Part shown: positions 10,449 through 20,910 of the stretch, in pieces
How the letters are laid out: each line of letters starts with the position of its first letter
Numbering within the stretch: position 1 is the first letter of the stretch
Assembly (NCBI GenBank): GCA_000934455.1
Contig: KN886623.1
Location: forward strand, 40,439 to 65,140
From: Apostichopus parvimensis
Taxonomy: Eukaryota; Echinodermata; Holothuroidea; Aspidochirotida; Stichopodidae
Length of the DNA stretch: 24,702 bases
Reading direction: 5' to 3'
Program-made: the position numbers and the translations under genes
Notes under the pieces: model-generated
What the model saw: only the letters and a program-made list of their open reading frames with translations
The model's database searches: none
What the model was told of the DNA's origin: nothing

Positions 10449-12410
10449 GTTATAATGACTCGAGGAACTGACTAGACTGGTGTCAAACTGATCGTATCCT
10501 GTTTTATGGGACACTCTAAAGTCGATTCGATTCGACACTGTGGCCGACCATGACATCGCAAGACATTTGGAAGTTGGCTGGTTGGGGGAGGGGGTAGGGT
10601 TGGTTAACAACAAAATAACAGCAATTAACACTCCGGGAGCACAGGATGAAGCCATCCAACCTATAGAGACCATCAGCGATCGAGAACGCGGAGAGCGAAA
10701 CCTATCAGTAGTAACATGATAACAAAAACAGATAGTAGTAAACAGATGCAATAAATATTGGTGTCTACAAAACTAAGATTTTAGACCTATAAGCTTGACT
10801 CACTGCACATTGAAACCCAACACACAACTGTACTACAACACTATAAGCCCAACTGCAAAACTACGGAAGGGTCATGCACTGGGGAGGATGGGAGAGTCGT
10901 TGCACATACACAGGCCGGTAATGGGTCAGTGATCGTGTGGGAATATATATTTTTCGATGACACAAATGCTAATATTGATCATTACTATTATCTAACAAAC
11001 GCACTATTTTTAAGAAGAAAACTGGGCGTAACTATATGATTGTGCTAAGAGAGATAAGAATAAGGGGGTGCTAGAGGTAGAGCACATTTTCTTCTGAAAG
11101 TACAAAAAAAAGCTATAAAATATAATTAAATATTTTGCTAAAACATCAGCCAATCATCTTTGATTTAACTGTATGATTTTAGAAGTAGACCAGTGCCGAA
11201 GCCAGAGCGGCTCGGTCGGCAATGTGCCACCGCCCCCCCCCCCCCCCCCCCCCTCCCCCTCCATCGACGGTGTCAGTTTGACCTGGTTTCGTTCATGTAG
11301 TGTGTACAGTAGCTTATCCTAGCGCATGCGTTGAAGTTCTCACATGTAATGTCATGTAAACCTATAGGGCTACTATAATTAAGGTGCCCAGGCGTCCCCG
11401 AAAGTTTTGAAAGACTGAATATAAAATAAAACTCTTATTTAATCTTACACTGGCTGTTAAACATAACAATTTAGCATGTAGCCTTGAGACCTTTTACTAA
11501 AGCTGATGAGTCAGAAGTTGTCGGTTTTTCTCCCTATAATAAAAAATACATATATTTATAGGCTCAGATAACAGCAAAACTCACTCCTTCTCGTTCGAAA
11601 TTTTCCCCATATCGTAATTCTCGAAAAGTTGCTTCCATTTTCGACAGTTGCGTATTTTATTCCAATTCCGTGTTGATTTTTTGAACGATGATTCACTGGG
11701 CTGGAAACAATAACTTCGGCTAACCCAAATCAGAGCCGTATACTACTGAGACGGCTCTGGCCGAAAAAAAGAAGCGCTCCATCACTTCGTTGCATGATAA
11801 TAACGTTGTCACATGAGTTTATTAATTGGATGAAAAGTTGTTGTTTGTATAGCTATCGTCGTAGCGATCTACTATACGTCTATGTACTTCTTGATGAAAT
11901 AGCGCCATCATTTTCTGTTGTTAGATTTTTATCAGTGCAGTTTACAAAGGGTTCATGTGAGTTTATGTTTTTATCATATGCGGTTTACCCTTCATTAAAA
12001 TAATTAACGATGACATTACAGAAAAAAATGACCTTTTCATACTGAAATATGATATTAATGTATATTTTTGCGTCGATGTTATACTATTTTATGTAGCTGT
12101 TTGTAGACATTTATATTGTTGTTTAACATCATTACATCAAATCATGTCGTCGTCATTTGAATTTACATAGTCATCAATGTAATAAACGTTGTTGTTATTT
12201 GATTTTGCCCTTTTTGCGTTCCATTCCTTCTGAATCAGAGTCCTAACTCATTCCCCATACTTGTTAAACACAGATGTTGTATCCAATCTCCATGTAGGAA
12301 AAGTCCAACAGCCTCTTGTGAGTTACTAGCTCTACATATATCTCATCATTATAGATAAATATATCATTAACTGTAGGTCATTAACATAATAAGTTTGTAT
12401 CCTCTTCAAT
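10449..12410. other. Intergenic region between the hAT-like element and a LINE fragment
   Basis: No gene could be supported. The region holds a 21-cytosine tract at about 11233-11253 and a small inverted repeat (AGAGCCGT ... ACGGCTCT, about 11731-11757). The open frames at 10305-10751 and 11794-12003 lack recognisable domains. The 3' end of the NIT2 transcript could extend into 12.4-12.9 kb, but nothing requires it. Confidence 0.5.
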
Positions 12411-12625
12411 TAATAATAATAATAATAATAAATGCAAATTTATATAGCGCCAATATCCAGAGGAAAACCAATGCTCAGTGACTCTAGTGCTCAGGGAAGG
12501 CAGTCAAAAATAGATAAGTTTTGAGTCTGTTTTTGAAACTGTTAACGTTGGGTGCCGACTTGATGTGCAGTGGAAGTGAGTTCCAATGAGTAGGAGCAGC
12601 ATTAGGACCAACTTGTTGCTTTGAT
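12411..12625 (-). mobile_element. 5'-truncated CR1/L2-like non-LTR retrotransposon, 3' end
   Basis: On the minus strand the sequence reads as the C-terminus typical of non-LTR ORF2 proteins, including THWNSLPLHIK and SFKNRLKTYLF, ending at a TAG (12486-12484). A short 3' UTR follows (GCGCTATATAAATTTGC), then a (TTA)n tail at 12431-12411. The trinucleotide tail and severe 5' truncation are typical of target-primed insertion. Only about 47 codons remain, so it is inactive. Confidence 0.85.
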
Positions 12626-12857
12626 GTACATAGATTGTGATACTAAGTCATTATAATTTATATAATTCCCAATGATATCATATATATACAGTATGACTTT
12701 ATCTTCAGAGAATTAGCGGCCGTGATTTCTTCCATCTTACTTTATAGTAACACCCACTTCATTTTGCATACACGTAGAAGGCCAGCTTAATTGTGTCTAT
12801 TACTACTACATGTAGCAATTCATTAGAGATCAAAAATAAAAATGAAGAATTCTGCAT

Positions 12858-13062
12858 AGCCCCCCCCTCCCTTGGGCAATTTTTTTTTGTATGTTTTTAT
12901 TTAGTTTAGATGCAGCTTACAAGGCCTGGGAAGTGCCATTTCCAGCGATCTGGGAGGCATTCTCAGCCAAAATTTTCTTGTACGGGTAGATAGTTTTCAA
13001 TGCCAAATCTATGCCTCTGATAGATTGCCCCTCCCTTGGCAAAATTCCTCACTACGCGCCTG
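12858..13062. mobile_element. Reversed, truncated copy of the 6937-7230 hAT-type MITE, in the NIT2 3' UTR
   Basis: The segment GCTTACAAGGCCTGGGAAGTG through AAAATTTTCTTGTACG is the inverse of 7050-7115. CCTCACTACGCGCCTG at 13047-13062 matches the family terminus. The opposite end has lost its inverted repeat within the C-rich tract. It begins 8 bp downstream of the NIT2 stop codon (13072-13070). It contains AATAAA on the minus strand (12901-12896), where the intron copy reads CATAAA. Confidence 0.85.
12896..12901 (-). terminator. Candidate NIT2 polyadenylation signal AATAAA, inside a transposon copy
   Basis: AATAAA reads on the minus strand about 170 nt past the NIT2 stop codon. It is the only canonical hexamer I found between 13070 and 12858. 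It is followed by an A-rich stretch and then a G-rich tract (GGGAGGGGGGG), as downstream elements often are. Use in vivo is inferred. Confidence 0.5.
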
Positions 13063-13069
13063 TTTCCAG

Positions 13070-16000
13070 TTACTCTTTTAACTTGACTTCATACAGATCT
13101 TTTCTATTCTGTACAGATATTGGTATCTGCTGCCGAATCTCGTCAACTCTTTCAAGGTTAACCTCAGCTGAGAGTATCTGTTCTTTCTCATCTGCTTTTG
13201 CTATAACATCACCCCTGAAATATGCAAAGAAAAAACAACCCTTAATGTGGTTCTAAATGTGGATCAACAAAATCATCACATATATGTCAACGTGGTAAAC
13301 AGGGCCAGATTTAGCTTGTGTGTGTGTGTGGAAGGGGGGGGGGGGCAGAGCATTATGTGAGACCTTTCAAAAGAACCTATTTGAGTAAAGACAGGGCCAG
13401 ATTTAGCTTGTGTGTGTGGGTGGGCAGAGCATTATGTAGGCCCTTTCAAAAGAACCTATACGGGTAATGACAGTTATTTTAAGTAAGCTGGCATGTAACG
13501 GCAGTGCTGTAATATAGGCTGCCAGGCAAATTTTGCTAACATACCAAAGAGGCTTTCTAAGTGAGATAGTAGTTTTAAAACGTGCATCAGTGGTAAAACA
13601 AAAGCCCATACACACAACACATGTACACAACTAGGCAATGTAATCGGAATATCATCATAGGCTTGTTTTCTCCAGTTTCATGTTTTGCTCTGTCTTCACC
13701 GTAAAACTTCAGATGGAAATTATACCCTGACTCCTCACAGAGCTATATTGAGATGACATTTTGTGAATACAGAATTCTAACCTGCCATGTAGGGAGGCAG
13801 TGTCGTAAAATAACTTACCAGGGGCTCACAATGGTGCTATGTCCCCATGCAATATATGTAGCATCTACATCTCTTGCTGGTGAAACCGTGGCAACATAAA
13901 GCTGATTATCAATGGCCCTTCAAAGAGAAATATATTACTTGGCTTTGACCAGGATTAAGACCATAAAGCAGCCTTAACTAGAGGTTGTGTAATACCTTTT
14001 CACAAATAAAGTAATTTGAGTAAGCATCTAATAGTGCAAATCTTTCTGATGGATGAGTTTAGGGATCCAACTCTGTGCCATTTTGATGCCTCATGTCCCA
14101 CTACAAATCAGTTACATATAGCTGACTTTTGATATATATTAAAGGGTGTGAAGACTCGCGCACAAAGAAACGTCTCATGCCGGTAATCTGACCTAGTTTC
14201 AAATGAGGTGTAACAGAAGTGTTAGACACCACCATCGATCCCAGAAAATACACACACAGCTTGCTACCGTCGGTAATAAGACACTAGTGTACAGTCAATA
14301 CATACAGCTACGGTCAATACCCACAACACAGTGTACATAGAAGCGATGGACATCTCAGGTCTAGATAAAAGATAACAAGGTATCACGTTTCATTACTGTC
14401 TGCATAGTCCTTAATTTTTTTCATCCAATATGACTCAAAACGCATGATGGGAATGATCTGAAGAAGAAATTAGACAGCTTTTGAACAGAGTTACTATTTC
14501 AAACCAAAAGATCATCTAGGAGACTGCAGTATCTCCTCAATGCTAGTTGTGTTATAGTTTAAGAATTAGTTGAGGTATTCATAGTACTCACCGGCCCCTC
14601 TGTATGGCTTCCCAATGAGCTTCTCCTGTGGTCATGTTGAAGGCCCCTGGATAAACGATTAGCTTACAGCCTGAATGTAGAAAAGTAGCACAATTAATTT
14701 GCAATGATCATGCAATGTTATCAGGATTAAATTGTTACAGATGTATTTTGCAAATTCTGATATTGATCTTTTGAGGCATATCACTACTTTTTCATGCGAA
14801 CTGGGAAGAAAAATGCTTTCCATGCAATTTTAGATTACGTCAAGTGTCAAGAACACTTTCAATAATTTTGATTCGGACTCACTGGCATTTCTTTGGCCAG
14901 TCATATCCACCCCAAAGCTATTCTTTCTCTATAAGAGAAACGTCTAATGCCGGTAATTTTGACCTAGTTTCGGATGAGGTGTAACAGAAGTGTTAGACAC
15001 CCACCATCGATCCCAGAAAATACGCACAAAGCTTGCTACCATCGGCAATTAGACACTATTGTACAGTCAGTACATACAGCTGAGGTCAATACCCACAGCA
15101 CAGTATACAAACGATACAGCGGTGGACATCTCAGGTCCAGCTAAAGATAACAAGGTATCAGGTTTCATTACTGTCTGCATTTTGTAGCGACACGAACAAA
15201 ACGTCACTTGCAAGCAACAGAAAGTTAACTTTTTCAGATGGCCGCACACGGTTTGGGGCGAGTCTTCAATGCCCTTAAGAGATAGCGACATTTTAAAACT
15301 TACCGAGGTTCCTGTAGATCTGAGCTAATTCTGCAAACCTCATGTCATAGCAGATCCCTATACCAACTTTACAAAAGGCTGTAAAACAAATAACAACATG
15401 TAATGTGTACATTTAATAGATGGATTCATCAGTCCTTATTATGAAAATGACCACTTACAACTTTCAGGTAATAAAGAGTACGTCTTTTGTCACCTAGTAA
15501 TAGCAAACTTCGATAACGCATTAAAACATACAGTAATAATATTGGCAGGAATCAAACTTTATTTTTATTTTTCGTTATCCAAATTATAGCAGAATCTTTC
15601 CGTCTTCCGTCTCTTCTCATATTAAGATGCAGACTCTATTGTTTCGCTATATTCCGTCACAGCTGTAACTATGACAACACAGTGTGGAATACTACTGATA
15701 CATTGTTGTCCTGATTAAATATCAAACTTCGATATACAGATTACAAGACAACAGACTGCAACAGTCCGAACAACGTGAAAAGGCAAGAAAGATTTCTCAC
15801 GAGTCTCAAAAGTGGTGAATTTGCTTCCAGGATGGAGAACTTCTGATTCTTTAAATTTGATCTTGCCTGGAATATCAATATCAAAGAGGTGCATCTACCA
15901 CAAAGAAATACAGAAAGGAGATGAACAAACAGAGCATTTTAGATATTGAGCAATTATTAGCTAAGATACTTCTGTGGAAATTGCCCCGGGTTTCACACGT

Positions 16001-19000
16001 TTTGGTCAAAAATATGTAAAATATAGGCGAGCATGTTGTGAACACATTGCAGAAGCTAGATGTGTGGGAATTTGAGTTACCTATTACAACTCCATTACAA
16101 AGCACAACTTTACAAAGCACAACTTTGCCGTGCACAATATTAATTATCAATATATCTTGTGAAGAGTTTAATGACAGAAGATTTATGGAAAATTAGGAAA
16201 AGTATTGCTTATAATGCACTATTATTATAAGTTCATTATCAGATAGCCTCGCTACCTAACTTTATCTTTCATCAAGGTATGACCATCACCTTTCTATGTT
16301 TAGCAATCATTTTCCCCTCTGGATTAAAAACTGTGGCAGTGTTGTAGTATTTACCATCCTCTTCCTCAGGAATGGAACCTGGAATTAAATAAGACAAAAC
16401 TCATGTGAAAAAGAGAGAGATTATGAGGTGAGGAGATAAAGATAGAGAGACAAAAAATGCAAATTGACTAAAGAAGGTTATTAACAATACAAGTAGTCTG
16501 TATAAGAATGAAAAATCTTTAACAATAAATGCAAGTTTTACATTGTCCTAGACAGGATGGTGTGAAGGTTATTTATATCTTTCAATACAGGTACCTTTGC
16601 TAATATTGTTAAACAATCCCAGGGGAAATCCCTGATGCTCCCAACCAGGTTGCCATTCAATGTGTGGGCACTTCAGAAACTTGTGTGAGCATCTTGGTGT
16701 GGAGTTTCGGGGGAAGTTCCCCTTGGTACCAGTGGTGGGAGGCAGCTGTCATGCTAATAGAGTCCAGACAGGTAATCATTGTCACTTGTACAATACCCAA
16801 ACCAGGGTGTTTTGGGGTGACAAATGAATTAAATCACAATGCTTCAGTGCTCATGTTACATATATATAGTACAGGTTTTTAACAGGAGAGTGAATATTTG
16901 TACACAACATTTATCATGTACATCATCAACTGAGGTTTCGGTCACAGTGTTAGACTGACACTGTACAGTAGGTCTCCACTGCAATAAACACACCTTTGAG
17001 CACATTTATGTCGTGTGATATTATTGCTTTCACATAATGTGCAACTGAAGTTTTAAAATTCTACTACTTTATATAACATGAATACTTCAGTGCCCATTGA
17101 AATATTCAGGGTTCTATATAAATTATATACCTAGTTTAGGTCTAATTGTGCCATCGATGCACTAGTAGTTATGGCAATGGAATGCATTTGGCCAGATTTT
17201 CATTACCTGGAGACAGCCGAAACGTTATAAAGTGACTGAAAGATCTCTCGACTGTTGATGTATTTTTAAGGAATTTGACATCTTCCACTTCAGCTGCTTG
17301 TTATCAAACACTGTGCCATATACTGCCATTAAAGTAGAACAACTTGAGTAAGACTTGACTTTAGTTTACACAGGCTGTATTGTTCCAAATATACTTCAGT
17401 GTCAAATTAATATCTGAAAAAAGGGTCTCCCAATTTCAGCCACCAGAAAATCCATAGAAAAAGAATGTCTGCCTAAAGTTTAGAGCCTGGACAGAACCAA
17501 GAGGAATGTTATGTTTGACCATTTCCAGAAACATTAAAATAGTACCATCTGGAGTTAATTACTGATGATCATTAGATAACAAAGTTACTGACTTTACTTT
17601 ACCTCCAATAACATATGCTTTTGTTTCTTTTGCAATCCTAGACAAGAAGTCTGTTGATTCACCAGGAATCGTCTCTGCATACTTGGCAAAATATTGTGTC
17701 CCATATGGTGAATTGAAGCATTCCTGTAATACAGAAAGATTGCTGTCATCAACTTATATAACTGAATATGATATTAGAGGCTTCAGTCATATTAAAGGCA
17801 TTTATACCATATTCATTTCTAACTATGAACTTTTTAACAGGGGAACACACCCAATTTCCTTCCACAGCTAATTATGAAAGTAAATATAAGCAAATTTACA
17901 AACAAGAAAACACTGACCATGAAAAATATATACAAAAACATGAAAACAATCAGAAAATGCACACCAAGAATGGGATTAAAACAGACATTCCAACTCACAC
18001 GCATTTGGCGTGTGACACACGCATTTCCAGCCCTTCACACGCTCACACCCTATGTGCACTTTATCACACGCAATCCACCTTCCCTTAGACCCCTCCCCCA
18101 CTGCCGCTGATCATACTCATAAATGTTCCTCAATGTTGGAAAGTCTGATTAAAAGCCAGTGGCAAAAGGCAAGTTTGATAGAAGCAAAATGAGTTGGGTT
18201 AATTTTGTACATTTGTTCATTAAAGGGTGTGAAGACTCGCGCACAAAGAACGGCTTATGCCGGTAATCTGACCTAGTTTCGAATGAGGCGTAACAGAAGT
18301 GTTAGACACCATGCACCATCAATTCCTGAAAATATGAACACAGCTTGCTACCTTCGGTAATTAGACACTAGTGTACAGTCAGTACATACAGCTGCGGTCA
18401 ATACCCACAGCACAGTGTACAAACGATACAGCAATGGACATCTCAAGTCCAGCTAAAGATAACAAGGTATCATCTTTCATTACTGTACTGTCTGCATTTT
18501 GAAGCGACACGAACAAAACGTCACTTGCAAGCAACAGAAAGTTAACTTTTTCAGATGGCCGCACGCGGATTGGGGCGAGTCTTCAATGCAGTGACTCAAA
18601 ACTGATCCATCAATTCATCACTTACTGGAAGAGCTATCATTTTTGCTCCTTCTTTCACAGCTTGATGAATCAATGTTCCAGCTCTCTCTAAATTCTGAGC
18701 CTTATTTGCTGAAACTGCCAGCTGAACTGCGGCAAGACGAAATACTGTGGGAGGAAAAAATTGCCTTTTAAAACATACCTGTCCAAACTACTGTACGATA
18801 AAGATACGAACATGATTCGGCTGTGGGAAGTCTTGTGAATGTATCAATACATTCACAAGACTTCCCACAGCCGACGAGCCTATGTCATTTTCTTCTTTCA
18901 TTCATGGGCTAAGTAAGTACTGTGTCATGCATCATTCAAAATTATGCTTTGGACATGGCAAAAGATTAAGATTTGTGTCCACCAGTGGCTCGCAGGGGTC

Positions 19001-20024
19001 ATATAGCCTCTTGCCGAAGAGTTTTCATTTAATACATATATTTTCCTTATTTACACGAAGAAGACACTCCTTCACAAAAAAGGAATCTATCCAAATAGTC
19101 AAACACCCGTAAAAAGAATATCACTTATTTCTACAGTGGTCAACCTGATCTGATCAAAGAGACAAGAGCTTCGGTTAGGAAGGCTTTCAGTATCAGGTTG
19201 ATTAACTGGACATACAACTAATGTGTTAGCAAACACTGTTTGAGCTGTGCATGCAGTATGACCACAAGCCTGTAACTTTAATCCCCAAATAATTCAGGGA
19301 GATATGAACTGAAATTTGTTGGAACTGTGTGCATTTATATAGATATATATATATGTTTACATGGATAACTACATACAGAGTGGAATTTCTCCTGACGCCT
19401 TTAATGACAAGTAGAGTGGCAATATCTAAACAATTTATGACATGTGGGTTATCAAGGTTTATTACTACTGGTTGACTGAAACTAACCCGCGAAGAATATA
19501 TAAACGTGATGTAAAATTTCATTCCCATAGTCCTAGCCCGAGCTCAGTTACAACCCCTTCCTTCCCCTTGGCCTACTTGGGCAACCTTTCCAGCTCTGGG
19601 AATATTATAAGATTAATATTCTCAGACTGGAAAGGAACTCACGAGTGATGACTGCAAGTCTTAGCAAACCAAAAATTAATTAGCAAAACGAGCCTTGTTT
19701 ACACACTGTAGGCCCTATATGCTTAGCCAGTGGCGTCAACTACGTTGGCTAGCTTTATTGTTTACCACTAGCTTTATATTTATATTAGGACTCAAACATA
19801 GATCATGGTATAGGCCGATGCTAGTAGTAGTCGTATCACAGCATGTTAACTTAATTGAAGCATGTGTCATTAGCTGCTGTATTATCGATGTTCTGTATAA
19901 CTTTCTATTCGATCATGTACTTCCAATACCAATTGTGCGAAATATTACAACATCACGACAAGGCTACAGATTGATAAGACTCGATGGAAGAAATATCATG
20001 GTAATATGGAATACCTGAAGCCAT
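13070..20024 (-). CDS. NIT2: Omega-amidase NIT2 (nitrilase family), complete, nine coding exons, 276 aa
   Basis: Exons on the minus strand are 20024-20015, 18744-18626, 17723-17603, 16378-16290, 15894-15801, 15378-15304, 14670-14592, 13917-13819 and 13214-13070. All introns are GT-AG, all phases match, and the total is 831 nt. The product hydrolyses alpha-ketoglutaramate and alpha-ketosuccinamate, removing the omega-amide products of glutamine and asparagine transamination, in cytosol and mitochondria. The nitrilase Glu-Lys-Cys triad is present: E44 ([10 protein letters not shown]), K113 (KHRK before [10 protein letters not shown]) and C154 ([10 protein letters not shown]). The length equals human NIT2 (276 aa). 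The first coding exon supplies only MAS plus one base. Its ATG (20024) is in good context (GATATGG) and the donor is GTATTC. The reading from 18744 onward is secure. The start exon rests on phase and similarity to the family N-terminus (M-x-S-F-R-L-A). Confidence 0.95.
13215..13818 (-). other. NIT2 intron 8, containing a 92-bp tandem duplication
   Basis: The donor is GTAAGT after 13819 and the acceptor is ATTTCAG before 13214. Besides the duplication at 13301-13472 there is no recognised element. The open frame at 13403-13630 minus overlaps the duplication and looks incidental. Confidence 0.75.
13301..13472. repeat. Tandem duplication, two units with 92-bp period
   Basis: Both units start AGGGCCAGATTTAGCTTG (13301 and 13393), pass through a TG run, GGGCAGAGCATTATGT and CCTTTCAAAAGAACCTAT, and end in TAAAGACA or TAATGACA. 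The first unit carries an extra poly-G tract at about 13335-13345. The second unit is about 80 bp. Confidence 0.85.
13918..14591 (-). other. NIT2 intron 7, containing TTAA MITE copy 1
   Basis: The donor is GTGAGT after 14592 and the acceptor is TTTGAAG before 13917. The MITE lies at 14139-14408. The sequence next to exon 8 (about 13920-14040) resembles 23590-23760 (see the NIT2-derived pseudogene). Confidence 0.75.
14139..14408. mobile_element. TTAA MITE, copy 1 (3'-truncated)
   Basis: It begins TTAAAGGGTGTGAAGACTCG, identical to copy 3 over the terminus. Shared internal blocks include GACCTAGTTTC, GTAACAGAAGTGTTAGACACC and GATAACAAGGTATCA. It stops after CTGTCTGCAT and lacks the right terminal repeat. 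Confidence 0.85.
14671..15303 (-). other. NIT2 intron 6, containing TTAA MITE copy 2
   Basis: The donor is GTAAGT after 15304 and the acceptor is ACATTCAG before 14670. The MITE lies at about 14938-15278, ending about 25 bp from the exon 6 donor. Confidence 0.75.
14938..15278. mobile_element. TTAA MITE, copy 2 (left end eroded, right end intact)
   Basis: It shares the internal blocks of copies 1 and 3 and ends GCGAGTCTTCAATGCCCTTAA. The right end's inverse (TTAAGGGCATTGAAGACTCG) pairs with the left end of copies 1 and 3, defining inverted repeats of about 21 bp. The minus open frame at 15067-15291 is a repeat by-product that recurs in copy 3 (18379-18564). Confidence 0.85.
15379..15800 (-). 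other. NIT2 intron 5
   Basis: The donor is GTGAGA after 15801 and the acceptor is GTTTTACAG before 15378. I see no repeat or other feature in it. Confidence 0.75.
15895..16289 (-). other. NIT2 intron 4
   Basis: The donor is GTGATG after 16290 and the acceptor is TGTGGTAG before 15894. A short internal duplication (ACTTTACAAAGCACA with its neighbour near 16095-16125) is the only structure. The open frame at 15881-16150 is not supported as a gene. Confidence 0.7.
16379..17602 (-). other. NIT2 intron 3
   Basis: The donor is GTAAAG after 17603 and the acceptor is TAATTCCAG before 16378. No element with recognisable ends was found. The open frame at 16664-16882 lacks support. Confidence 0.7.
17989..18110. 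mobile_element. Short relative of the 5905-6392 element (internal deletion)
   Basis: CCAACTCACACGCATTTGGC followed by GTGTGACACACGCATTT aligns with CCAACTGACCCGCATTTCGC and its continuation in the larger element. The right part TCCCTTAGACCCCTCCCCCA matches that element's right end. The middle of the longer element is missing. Confidence 0.65.
18220..18589. mobile_element. TTAA MITE, copy 3 (near full length)
   Basis: It starts TTAAAGGGTGTGAAGACTCG and ends GGGGCGAGTCTTCAATGC, lacking only the last few bases of the right end. At about 370 bp it is the most complete copy. TTAA at the termini recalls piggyBac-type target sites, but no transposase is present and the family assignment is inferred. 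Confidence 0.85.
18745..20014 (-). other. NIT2 intron 1
   Basis: The donor is GTATTC after 20015 and the acceptor is CCTCCCACAG before 18744. It contains the palindrome at 18817-18874 and an AT dinucleotide run near 19341. Blocks near 19650 and 19925 resemble 24110 and 24290 in the same order. The open frames inside (18882-19112, 19226-19528, 19442-19648, 19695-20018) lack domain support. Confidence 0.7.
18817..18874. repeat. 58-bp near-perfect palindrome (28-bp arms, 2-nt centre)
   Basis: The left arm 18817-18844 starts TCGGCTGTGGGAAGTC and the right arm 18847-18874 ends GACTTCCCACAGCCGA. The arms are exact inverses around CA at 18845-18846. It lies in NIT2 intron 1 about 70 bp from the exon 2 acceptor. 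It could form a hairpin or cruciform, or be a fold-back assembly artefact. Confidence 0.9.
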
Positions 20025-20910
20025 ATCAAGAATGTTTACGATATCTGTCTTCACTGAGTTATGTTCTTGTCGAAACTGTTCTTGACGTCTTTTGATCGGA
20101 GGTGAAAAGGTTTAATTACTTGATCGACATTTTAAAAGGGTATTCCCCTTACCCAGGCGAATTTCGGTGGTACATACGTAAATCAACTTACTGTACCCGA
20201 GTTCTGATGTAAAAACGCGTTATACTACTCAAGAAAATTTCAACTCCTTGTTATTTTTGTTTATTTTCGACTTAACTGTTACAGTATAGTCGATGAAAAC
20301 AGATATTCTTTAGTGTTAAAAGTTTCGTAGTACCACGGTTTGCTTGCGCCTAACGAACTACCCTTGAGTGAACGGGATTTCACAATATTCCAAACGTATA
20401 AAAAGTCTACAGGTCGCCGTAGGTGATGTTCTGTAATTGAAATCGCTGTTATAACTTTTCGCTTCGATCTACCTTTGGCATCTTACCTTCCCTGCTGAAG
20501 GTCTTTCAAGGTATCAATCCATAACACAGGGTCACTTCCCACCAAATGTGCGAATTGATAATATGAGATCGCACAAATAATATATATTTCTAAGTAAGGG
20601 GAGGGGTGAGCGGGCCCTCTCTATCCCTTTGTTCCTACATCTACGTTTTTAAGAATCGTTTAATAAACTTTCAAACCATCGTATCATGTGTTATTGCATT
20701 ATTGCATCCCTAATTGGTATGCTTGCTATCTAAATGCTTAGGTTAGTTTTAGTTTGTTACAGTAGATAAAGTAGGTCATCGGACAGAAAAAGTGAGGGGG
20801 AAGGGTTGGGGTGAGATGTGTTTAGTTTAGTAGAAAAAAGGATCAGGAGATACAATCAAGTCCCCATCAAGGACCCTATAGGAGAGAGAACAAACTGAAG
20901 ACACAAACAC
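20025..20910 (-). promoter_or_regulatory. NIT2 5' leader and upstream region (promoter not resolved)
   Basis: The transcript must start above 20024. About 20025-20100 is probably 5' UTR, because a diverged match to it sits at about 24430-24490. No TATA box or initiator could be chosen with confidence. The region to 20760 is unique-looking AT-rich sequence. The part below 20910 may be the 3' UTR of the LINE fragment that ends there. Confidence 0.35.

Larger units (their letters stand above)
17724..18625 (-). other. NIT2 intron 2, containing two transposon pieces
   Basis: The donor is GTAAGT after 18626 and the acceptor is GTATTACAG before 17723. It contains a deletion derivative at about 17989-18110 and TTAA MITE copy 3 at 18220-18589, the latter ending only about 37 bp from the exon 2 donor. 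The three overlapping plus-strand open frames (17683-18110) lie across the first piece and show no domain. Confidence 0.75.

Noticed and set aside
15067..15291. Minus open frame similar to that at 18379-18564 (ends ...SCMY)
   Set aside because: The similarity arises because both lie in copies of the same TTAA MITE. The codons do not look constrained and the frame is broken in copy 1.
17195..17240. ACAGCCGAAACGTT segment recalling ribozyme or Penelope-type ends
   Set aside because: The CTGANGA core and pairing arms of a hammerhead are absent, and no inverted or repeated copy was found.
19728..19745. CAGTGGCGTC resembling the end of the 9690-10440 element
   Set aside because: The match stops after about ten bases and no C/G tract or second terminus follows.
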